Source: Planctomycetes bacterium RIFCSPLOWO2_12_FULL_50_35 (GTDB lineage: Bacteria; Planctomycetota; Brocadiia; Brocadiales; Bathyanammoxibiaceae). Taken from it: DNA of 41,223 bases. The notes under the pieces are model-generated. The model was not told the origin of the DNA, did not search any database, and saw only the letters and a list, made by a program, of their open reading frames with translations. A program made the translations under genes and the position numbers. Location: positions 1,202 to 42,424 of the forward strand of contig MHZB01000066.1 of assembly GCA_001828605.1 (NCBI GenBank). The letters are read 5' to 3'. This document shows, piece after piece, positions 35,296 through 41,223 of this stretch (the first letter of the stretch is position 1; every line of letters begins with the position of its first letter).

Positions 35296-37143
35296 CTACT
35301 CCACCGTCACGCTCTTGGCGAGGTTGCGGGGCTTGTCCACGTCGCAGCCGCGCATGACGGCCATGTGATAGGCAAGTAACTGCAGGGGTATTACTGAGAG
35401 GATAGGCGTCAGAGGTTCTATGGCCTCGGGGATGTAGAACACGTGGTCAACCTTTTTCCGAATCTCCCTGTCCCCGTGAGTGGCAATCGCAATCACCTTG
35501 CCGCCCCTTGCCTTTACCTCCTCGATGTTGCCGAGTATCTTGCCGTAGGTGCTGTCTCTCGTGGCAATAAACACAACCGGCATGTCTTTCGTGATTAGGG
35601 CTATTGGGCCGTGCTTCATTTCGGCCGCCGGATAGCCCTCGGCGTGGATATAGGATATCTCCTTCAGCTTCAGCGCACCCTCCAGGGCAACCGGGAAATT
35701 ATAGCCCCTGCCAAGATACAGGACGTTCTCGCTGTCCTTGTATAATTCGGCAAGGTCTTCCAACTGTTTCTCCCTATGGAGGATGTTGTCCACCTGTTCC
35801 GGTATCTCCCTGAGTGCCTTTATCATGTCGGAGGCATCCCCTTCTCCCAGGCCGTTCCTCCTGCCCAGGAAGACGGTCAACAGGTACAGTGCGGCTATTT
35901 GTGAGGTAAATGCCTTTGTGGAAGCAACCCCAATCTCAGGTCCGGCATGGAGATAGATGCCGCCTTCAGACTCTCTGGCGATTGTGCTGCCCACCACGTT
36001 GCATACTGAAAGGGTGGTCGCGCCCCTCTTCTTCGCCTCCTTGAGGGCCGCCAACGTATCGGCAGTTTCGCCGGACTGGCTTATGGCCAGGACAACGGTG
36101 CCTTCTTCAATAATCGGCTTCCTGTAGCGGAACTCCGAGGCATATTCCACCTCCACCGGTATGCGGGCAAACTCCTCAAGCATGTATTCTCCCACCAACC
36201 CGGCATGCCAGGAAGTGCCGCAGGCCACAATTAATATTCGCTTGAGACTCTTGAGCGCCTCCTCTTTTTCAAAAAACACGCCAAGCCGCACGTTGCCATC
36301 GCGGTCCATCCTGCCCCTCATGGTGTTCAAGAGAGACTCGGGCTGTTCATGAATCTCTTTATGCATGAAATGTCTGTAGCCCTTTTTCTCAATCTGCTCC
36401 ACGTTCCACTGGATCTCTTCCGCACGGCTGTACATGTCGCAGTGAAGATGTTCCGTATACATTGAGACACTGGTAGTGGCGTTTTCCACCTTCTTCTTGG
36501 TCAGGACGGCCAGCTCGTGATCCTCCAGGTATATTACCTTCCTTGTATGGTTAAGTATGGCCGCCACGTCAGACGTGACAAAATGTTCACCCTCGCCTAA
36601 ACCCACGGCCAGGGGACTGCCGCATCTTGCCACCACAACCTTTTCCGGGTCATCCTGGCTTATGACCGCCAGCCCGTACGTCCCTTCCACCTCGCAAAGG
36701 GCCTTGCCGAGGGCATGTGACAGGTCTCCACGGAAGTATTTTTCCACCAGATGCACCAATACCTCAGTATCTGTATCGCTTACAAAACGATATCCATCCC
36801 TTTCAAGCATAGACCTCAGATAACCATGATTCTCTATTATACCGTTATGAACCAGGGCAATCTTCTGATGGCGGTCTATGTGGGGGTGGGCGTTATTTAT
36901 CGAAGGAAGGCCGTGTGTGGCCCAGCGGGTGTGAGCAATACCAACTGTACTTTGACACTTATAACCTTCCAGCCTACGGCTTAATGCCTCAACCTTGCCG
37001 ACCGACTTAACGCAGGTTATTCCCTCTGGGTTGATGTAGGCCACCCCTGCGGAGTCGTACCCCCTGTACTCAAGCCTCTTGAGTCCCTCTATGAGGATAG
37101 GCAACACTTCCTTATCACCAACATAGCCAATTATGCCGCACAT
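35296..37143 (-). CDS. glmS: Glutamine--fructose-6-phosphate aminotransferase (isomerizing)
   Basis: A complete 615-residue enzyme making glucosamine-6-phosphate, the entry to UDP-GlcNAc for peptidoglycan and lipopolysaccharide. The N-terminal glutaminase domain starts MCGIIGYVG, with the nucleophile Cys2 exposed after Met removal, followed by LEYRGYDSAGVAY and TRWATHGLPSINNAHPH. The two SIS domains follow, with CGTSWHAG, AISQSGETADTLAAL and the second-domain LGRGYNFPVALEGALKLKEI, and the conserved C-terminus DKPRNLAKSVTVE. All domains are intact. No glmS ribozyme-like sequence was recognised upstream. It is the end of a minus-strand run but separated from the envelope operon by 350 bp including a REP pair. 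Confidence 0.97.
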   Translation of the reverse strand: MCGIIGYVGDKEVLPILIEGLKRLEYRGYDSAGVAYINPEGITCVKSVGKVEALSRRLEGYKCQSTVGIAHTRWATHGLPSINNAHPHIDRHQKIALVHNGIIENHGYLRSMLERDGYRFVSDTDTEVLVHLVEKYFRGDLSHALGKALCEVEGTYGLAVISQDDPEKVVVARCGSPLAVGLGEGEHFVTSDVAAILNHTRKVIYLEDHELAVLTKKKVENATTSVSMYTEHLHCDMYSRAEEIQWNVEQIEKKGYRHFMHKEIHEQPESLLNTMRGRMDRDGNVRLGVFFEKEEALKSLKRILIVACGTSWHAGLVGEYMLEEFARIPVEVEYASEFRYRKPIIEEGTVVLAISQSGETADTLAALKEAKKRGATTLSVCNVVGSTIARESEGGIYLHAGPEIGVASTKAFTSQIAALYLLTVFLGRRNGLGEGDASDMIKALREIPEQVDNILHREKQLEDLAELYKDSENVLYLGRGYNFPVALEGALKLKEISYIHAEGYPAAEMKHGPIALITKDMPVVFIATRDSTYGKILGNIEEVKARGGKVIAIATHGDREIRKKVDHVFYIPEAIEPLTPILSVIPLQLLAYHMAVMRGCDVDKPRNLAKSVTVE

Positions 37144-37495
37144 TCACACTACCTCACTATATCTCAGATAACATTAGTAACATGCAAGCACCCCTCATTG
37201 GAAGACTCGCCTTTCATATCCGAGAGCTCTGGAAAAGTAGTTTAATCATCAATTCAATGGGTAGCCGCAGGCTTTAGCCTGCGTTATGCGCACCCATAAA
37301 GGGTGCGGCTACATTTACACCTTCAATTTTGCTACTTTTTCAGAGGTCTCATCCATGTGAAAAACAACGGTTGTCGCATCTTAGCAAAACCCCTTGGAAA
37401 AGGCAAGCTTTATTGACGTTAGGCACACAGTTTACCAAGTAGTGCCATGCAATTTCCGCAAAAGAGACGGCAGACCAGTTCTCCGGCCCTAATCT
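37144..37495. other. Intergenic region upstream of glmS
   Basis: 352 bp containing the REP pair at 37261-37312. The hairpin CGGCCCTA/TAGGGCCG begins inside this region (37483-37490) and ends in the stop end of the following small ORF (37496-37503). Nothing else clear was seen. Confidence 0.5.
37261..37312. repeat. Head-to-head pair of REP-like hairpins
   Basis: Plus element: GTAGC, CGCAGGC/GCCTGCG (37261-37283). Minus element: CGCACCC (37289-37295), loop ATAAA, GGGTGCG (37301-37307), then GCTAC. Both share the GTAGC foot. It lies upstream of glmS. Confidence 0.75.
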
Positions 37496-37594
37496 CTAGG
37501 GCCGAAAGAACCTCCTCCTTGTCCCTCTAATCGACAGGAACCATGCAACCGAACATATCATAGTCATTCCTATAAGTCCAAATATCTTCCTCAA
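37496..37594 (-). CDS. Small membrane peptide, 32 residues
   Basis: An unannotated-size ORF with a perfect AAGGAG site exactly six bases before a TTG start (37594). The product is one hydrophobic helix (MRKIFGLIGMTMICSVAWFL) followed by a basic tail (SIRGTRRRFFRP), the layout of a small single-pass inner-membrane protein. It starts 30 bp after the DUF2325 gene on the same strand. The stop lies in the arm of a CGGCCCTA/TAGGGCCG hairpin that could be its terminator. The function is unknown; the ribosome site and helix are the only support, and chance cannot be excluded. Confidence 0.5.
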   Translation of the reverse strand: MRKIFGLIGMTMICSVAWFLSIRGTRRRFFRP

Positions 37595-37624
37595 GATACA
37601 CTCCTTCTGTTAAAGGTCTTCAAA

Positions 37625-37933
37625 TTATTCAACAAGTCTTTTCTTACCGTCTGTAATGCGAAAACAACTGAGCTTCTCGTGGATAGACGACCAAGAGCGC
37701 CTGGCAAAAATAATGGGGACGTTTCGCGCCTGTGCCTCCTTCTTCACCTTGTGAGTAATATTATGATTCACGTAGTCGTGGAGAAGTATAACCAGATCCA
37801 TCCCCTCTGGAATCCCATTCCTGATACCCCTGTTATCCCTGCCGGTCACATGGTCTATCCTGGTAGCGCCTAACTTACTAAGCTCCTTGGGGATAGAACC
37901 CAGGTGGTCACCGCCTACGATTAGAACAGACAT
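37625..37933 (-). CDS. DUF2325-family protein
   Basis: A 102-residue protein of the DUF2325 family, seen in many anaerobic and metal-reducing bacteria. The start SVLIVGGDHLGSIPKEL resembles a nucleotide-binding glycine loop, followed by TRIDHVTGRDN, the segment PEGMDLVILLHDYVNH and a C-terminal KKEAQARNVPIIFARRS. The function is unproven; the fold looks like a Rossmann-type domain. It lies between the response regulator (40 bp upstream) and the 32-residue peptide (30 bp downstream), all minus strand. Confidence 0.75.
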   Translation of the reverse strand: MSVLIVGGDHLGSIPKELSKLGATRIDHVTGRDNRGIRNGIPEGMDLVILLHDYVNHNITHKVKKEAQARNVPIIFARRSWSSIHEKLSCFRITDGKKRLVE

Positions 37934-37972
37934 TTACCTTCCTCCTTTCATGCACAATTCCTCAGAACAAAG

Positions 37973-38356
37973 TTACTGCAACATGTTGGCAAACTGGGGT
38001 CTCTCTGACCGTGCAAGAAGCCTCCTGACTGAAGATACCAACTGACTTCTATCGTCAGACTTGACAAGACACCGGTCTGCACTCCAGGCCATGTAGCTGT
38101 CCTTGTACGACTGGCAGTCTGTGTACATTATCACGGGAAGCCCCGGATGCGATGATTTGATCATCATAACCAGGTCCGTACCGCTTACGCCGGGTAGAAT
38201 GCCGTCTACTATTACAAGGTCGGGAGGATTTGTTACTATCTCCCTGACCGCTACGAACCCATCGGAAAGGCACCTTACGTGATAGCCTTCCTTCACTAAT
38301 TCATCGGCATATAACCTGCCGGATTCTTCTCTATCCGCTATTAGAATTCGTTTCAT
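37973..38356 (-). CDS. Single-domain response regulator (CheY-like receiver)
   Basis: A 127-residue receiver domain with no output domain. Key residues are all present: acidic D8 (ILIADREE), phospho-acceptor D51 (LVIVDGILPGVSG), T79 (VIMYTD) and K99 (CLVKSD). The first acidic pair reads ADREE rather than the usual DD/DE, which may weaken magnesium binding. The start at 38356 is preferred over one eight codons upstream because the product then begins at beta-1 (MKRILI), with GGGA upstream. No histidine kinase is in the window. It lies just after the flavoprotein operon, 71 bp from the membrane protein. Confidence 0.85.
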   Translation of the reverse strand: MKRILIADREESGRLYADELVKEGYHVRCLSDGFVAVREIVTNPPDLVIVDGILPGVSGTDLVMMIKSSHPGLPVIMYTDCQSYKDSYMAWSADRCLVKSDDRSQLVSSVRRLLARSERPQFANMLQ

Positions 38357-38427
38357 CAAGGTTTCCCATTTCTTTTTCATACATTAATTGAGACTGAGAC
38401 TCTATCACACATATATGCCAAAAAATT

Positions 38428-38961
38428 TTAGTCTTCAAAAGACCTGCCTCTCTCATCTTCCACTCTGCCCCACATCTCATACATGGGACACGCTATGTAT
38501 ACGATAATCACCGAACCAAGCAATACATAAGAGGCAATAAGCCACACTGAGAAACCGGGGGAAACAAACCTGACAAGCCAGGGGCCTGTGAGATTCAATA
38601 TTATGCCCACAAAGGCCGTAATATGTGTCGCCGCCCTCGCTCTATCCGGCACAGTAGTCATATTCAGTATACGAGACAGCACAAAGAATATCAGCGGTAT
38701 CGTAAATGCGTGCACATGCAGCACCTCTGCCAGTTCCCTGGAACTCTTCGGAAACATCAATCCCTCCTCCGGCAGCGGTGCATCCTCCGGCTCATCTTCC
38801 CTTACATTACCAAGATAGTGCAAGACCACCTTGTCCGGCGAAAAACTCGTCCTCTGGTAAAACATCCAGAACGCAATACCCATACTCAGACCCATAAGTA
38901 TGAGGAAGAAGCTTATCGCCAGCTTGTTACTTAAGGAAGCTGAGTTCAGGCGTTTCGGCAT
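38428..38961 (-). CDS. Four-helix membrane protein with clustered histidines
   Basis: A 177-residue protein, not assigned to a family. Four hydrophobic helices are visible (about 13-35, 84-100, 111-130, 138-158). Histidines H48, H82, H84 and H113 sit at or near helix ends, and LHVHAF and ATHITAF could be heme or metal ligands, though this is only inference. Between helices 1 and 2 is an acidic extracytoplasmic loop of about 45 residues. The gene overlaps the end of the flavoprotein gene by 35 bases, so translation is coupled. Given the neighbour, it may pass electrons between the quinone pool and the periplasmic flavin. Confidence 0.6.
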   Translation of the reverse strand: MPKRLNSASLSNKLAISFFLILMGLSMGIAFWMFYQRTSFSPDKVVLHYLGNVREDEPEDAPLPEEGLMFPKSSRELAEVLHVHAFTIPLIFFVLSRILNMTTVPDRARAATHITAFVGIILNLTGPWLVRFVSPGFSVWLIASYVLLGSVIIVYIACPMYEMWGRVEDERGRSFED

Positions 38962-40567
38962 TGTCTTCGACTACTGCCAATTCTTTCTTGAATAATTTAT
39001 TCATAGACTTGGTGAGCGTAAAACCTATCTCACCTCCATCACCTTCGCAGGCAAATATCCCACCCACCCCCTCGCGACCGTCCAGAAGCTCTGCGCCGCG
39101 CTTAGGACCCAAGATAAAGGCCCCCGTGGATAATGCGTCAGCTTCCATAGCGCTGTCCGCCGTCACCGTCACGCTGATCAGCCCCTGGGCAGGCATACCG
39201 GTTCTTGGGTCAATTATATGTGAATATCTCTTACCGTCTATCATGAAAAACCTCTCGTAATCCCCGGAAGTTGCGACACCCTTATTTTCAAGCTCCAGGT
39301 ATCCAAGGAGAAAATCCCTTTGTCTGGGATGCTGCACGCCTATCTTCCAGGCGCTGGCCCCGGGAGGACGTCCAAGGGCATATATATTACCCCCGAGGTT
39401 TACCAGGGCCGACGTTATCCCACGCCTTTTCAGCACCTCAACCGCTTTATCGGCGGCGTATCCCTTCCCGATACCACCCAGGTCTATCTTTGTGCCGGGA
39501 TGCCTAAATGCGATTAATTTAGAGTCACCCTGCCCCTGGATATCTATGTTCTTGTAGGACACGGCGGGCAGTATGGACTTTATCTCATCCATATTCGGCA
39601 CCCTAACCTTGCCTGTATAAAACCCCCATTTGTCAACCAGGGGTTCGACGGTTATATCAAAGGCCCCCTCCGTAAGAGTGCTGTAGTCCAGGGAATCTTC
39701 AATCACACCCAAAAGCTCCGGGGCGCACTTAGTCGGTGCACGTGACGCCTCCCGGTTTATACGGGAGAGTTCGCTTGAAGACTTATAATTGCTCATCAGC
39801 CCATCAAGCCTCTCCATCTCTTCAAATGCCTCCTTTATCGCTTGGGCTGCGTTTTCTCTATCGGAACCGTAGACGGAAATGTCCGCATACGTCCCCATAA
39901 TGAGCCTTGTCTCTTTAAGCAGCGCCGGCGATCCTTGCGACGACGTCTTTGACACCAGTGGGGAGGCGTTCTCCAGACCCCTCTTCCCGCTCAAATAAAA
40001 CTCGTCCACCACCCCCAACACCTTCTTTACCCCGCTACACATCGTAACCACGGACATGGTGGCACCAGTAATATTTATAATGTCCCTGTTTATCTTTACG
40101 GGGCTGCGGACGGATTTACCTATAAACTGGTGCAAGAACCGCCTCCTCGCCACATCCCCGCCCCGGCTCTCCCTATAAATCAGGACTGCCAGGTCCTTTA
40201 TCTTGCCGTTCGGCTCTACCGCCACGATGAAGGTAAATGGATGAAACTTGCCTACCTCCTCGGTTATGATGGCGTAGCCCTGAACTTCACCCTCTTCTTT
40301 GCCGATGAACACCTCAAAGCCCTGCTCGTATATCTTCCTCTTCAGGCGCTCTTCAAGGGCGTTTTTCTCCTCGTCCGTAAGGATAATCACGTCCCTGAGT
40401 ATCTCATCGCAGTCAGGAAACATCTCTGAAAGGGCCTGCTCCTGGGTAAGAAAGACCTGCGGCTGGAAGTTGTCAGGAGGTTCCAGCTCTTGCGATACCT
40501 GCGCCAAGACATCTGCCGCTGACAAGAATGCCATAAAGATAATTAAAGGCACGTGTCTCAAACTCAT
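38927..40567 (-). CDS. apbE: FMN-binding domain fused to ApbE flavin transferase
   Basis: A 546-residue exported protein. A signal peptide (1-22) is followed by an FMN-binding domain of the NqrC/RnfG type (about 60-195) with ITGATMSV: T170 is the expected residue for covalent FMN through a phosphoester. After a linker comes an ApbE domain (about 218-525) with LIMGTYADI, GAFDIT (301-306), IDLGGIGKGYAADKA (361-375), VNLGGNIYALG, ATSGDYERFF, HIIDPRTG and DALSTGAFILG. ApbE uses FAD to attach FMN to such domains. Having substrate and enzyme in one chain implies self-flavinylation in the periplasm. Its start overlaps the lipoprotein stop by four bases (ATGA) and its end overlaps the next gene. Confidence 0.9.
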   Translation of the reverse strand: MSLRHVPLIIFMAFLSAADVLAQVSQELEPPDNFQPQVFLTQEQALSEMFPDCDEILRDVIILTDEEKNALEERLKRKIYEQGFEVFIGKEEGEVQGYAIITEEVGKFHPFTFIVAVEPNGKIKDLAVLIYRESRGGDVARRRFLHQFIGKSVRSPVKINRDIINITGATMSVVTMCSGVKKVLGVVDEFYLSGKRGLENASPLVSKTSSQGSPALLKETRLIMGTYADISVYGSDRENAAQAIKEAFEEMERLDGLMSNYKSSSELSRINREASRAPTKCAPELLGVIEDSLDYSTLTEGAFDITVEPLVDKWGFYTGKVRVPNMDEIKSILPAVSYKNIDIQGQGDSKLIAFRHPGTKIDLGGIGKGYAADKAVEVLKRRGITSALVNLGGNIYALGRPPGASAWKIGVQHPRQRDFLLGYLELENKGVATSGDYERFFMIDGKRYSHIIDPRTGMPAQGLISVTVTADSAMEADALSTGAFILGPKRGAELLDGREGVGGIFACEGDGGEIGFTLTKSMNKLFKKELAVVEDNAETPELSFLK

Positions 40568-41031
40568 CTAACTCCTTTTTGAGTCAGCAATTCAACATTC
40601 TCCCCGATAGCATTGAGCACCTCCCGTTCCAAATCTCCTGTGGACTCCATCCTTGTCCATCGGTAGGCCTGTGTGCCGCCGGGGCCCTTTTCTTCCACAA
40701 TTGCGTAGGCGCTCACCTCTGTAACCCGTCCTTTGTCCTTGATGCGCAGCGTGAGCCTATGCCTCTCCTCCCATGGTACTCTTCGCACTCCCATGGATTT
40801 CTCACCTTCCCTGTAGAGCCACTGGGTTACTATCTTCCCCTGGCCATTGTCCGTCTTTTCAAGCTCCACCTGCCTTGCCTCAAACATCTTTATGGTTGCA
40901 TCCCATACCACGTCAAATGGGGCCTGAAAGGTCTCGGAGTACGTATGCGGCTTCCCTCCAAGTCCTCCCAGGCCGGCACAGCCAGCGATAACCAGTGGCA
41001 AGACAATCCACAAGAGCCTTAAGAGGCACAT
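40564..41031 (-). CDS. Lipoprotein upstream of the flavoprotein
   Basis: A 155-residue protein with a lipobox: LVIAGC, acylated C18. The mature part begins AGLGGLGGKPHTYSETFQAPFDVVWDATIKMFEARQ, a style of small periplasmic lipoproteins with an alpha/beta fold (comparable to DUF3576 or BamC-type proteins, not assigned). There are no heme motifs. It overlaps the ApbE fusion start by ATGA and follows the barrel gene by 69 bp. It probably anchors to the outer or inner membrane next to the flavoprotein. The start at 41031 is the only one giving the signal sequence. Confidence 0.8.
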   Translation of the reverse strand: MCLLRLLWIVLPLVIAGCAGLGGLGGKPHTYSETFQAPFDVVWDATIKMFEARQVELEKTDNGQGKIVTQWLYREGEKSMGVRRVPWEERHRLTLRIKDKGRVTEVSAYAIVEEKGPGGTQAYRWTRMESTGDLEREVLNAIGENVELLTQKGVR

Positions 41032-41100
41032 AGCACTTTCATAAGCATCGTGTCAAAAAATCCATTTTACTAGAGAAACTCCCTTCCTTACAAAGGATTT

Positions 41101-41223
41101 TTAGAAATACGACGCCACACCGAATACGAAGGTATTGTCGGCTTCCGTACTTCGCCGATTTTCATGGTCCCATTCATAATCCACCTTGAAGACGGTGTCC
41201 TCCGTATAGCGGAAGTTAAATCC
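41101..41223 (-). CDS. C-terminal end of an outer-membrane beta-barrel protein (partial)
   Basis: The last 40 codons of a gene that continues beyond the right edge. The visible residues alternate polar and aromatic/hydrophobic residues (FNFRYTEDTVFKVDYEWDHE, then a turn, then NTFVFGVASYF) and the chain ends in Phe, the BAM recognition signal of outer-membrane barrels. It reads in the same direction as, and lies 69 bp upstream of, the lipoprotein gene, so it probably starts the same operon. Which barrel family is not visible. Confidence 0.75.
   Translation of the reverse strand, partial: GFNFRYTEDTVFKVDYEWDHENRRSTEADNTFVFGVASYF

Noticed and set aside
35066-35368. 100-codon plus-strand frame between mod and glmS
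   Set aside because: It runs antisense into the glmS end and lacks any motif.

Overview
The window reads as chromosomal DNA of a Gram-negative bacterium with an outer membrane: it holds a lipoprotein with a lipobox, a C-terminal beta-barrel strand ending in Phe, and several signal peptides. The gene mix fits Planctomycetota, possibly the anammox-related Brocadiales: an 1110-residue DUF4175-type membrane protein, a GlmU-like NTP_transf_4/beta-helix protein, a secreted peptidase-MA/TPR protein, HEAT and TolB-like proteins and an FMN-binding/ApbE fusion. That taxonomic call is inference; there is no rRNA gene to anchor it.

Layout. 1-2.5 kb: pabB-pabC (minus), giving 4-aminobenzoate for folate. 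2.6-5.3 kb: xerC (plus), then cobS and cobU (minus) for the lower half of cobalamin synthesis. 5.5-8.5 kb: an overlapping plus-strand cluster eno / FtsB-like septum protein / proA. 8.7-10 kb: argG (minus), preceded by a long leader with a candidate structured small RNA. 10.7-17.6 kb: the DUF4175 protein, then an accessory stretch with a REP-associated tyrosine transposase (RAYT), a small membrane protein, a secreted metallopeptidase-like TPR protein and a HEPN-like protein. 17.8-22.1 kb: pepA (minus), a HEAT-repeat protein, a secreted beta-propeller and a nitroreductase. 22.1-23.9 kb: a 1.77 kb stretch without a convincing gene. 23.9-30.1 kb: a plus-strand biosynthetic run of aroF, argH, lysA, a siroheme-synthase NAD domain protein and the GlmU-like protein. 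30.1-35.0 kb: an AT-richer type III restriction-modification operon (mod-res, minus). 35.3-37.1 kb: glmS. 37.5-41.2 kb (minus): an envelope operon of barrel end, lipoprotein, FMN-binding/ApbE flavoprotein and four-helix membrane protein, followed by a response regulator, a DUF2325 protein and a 32-codon membrane peptide.

The most striking genome-scale feature is a set of about twenty intergenic hairpins that nearly all begin with GTAG at the 5' foot of the stem, the hallmark of REP elements mobilised by RAYT transposases. The only RAYT gene seen (14063-14545) is flanked on both sides by identical 26-nt copies, and at least two other copies use the TAG of GTAG as the stop codon of the upstream gene. 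The second notable locus is the trans-envelope flavoprotein operon at the right edge, in which a flavinylation substrate domain and its flavin transferase are fused in one polypeptide.

Most housekeeping genes here are amino-acid, cofactor and cell-wall precursor enzymes and are confidently assigned. The accessory proteins (192-residue membrane protein, HEPN-like protein, four-helix protein, DUF4175, DUF2325) are described by visible sequence features only.
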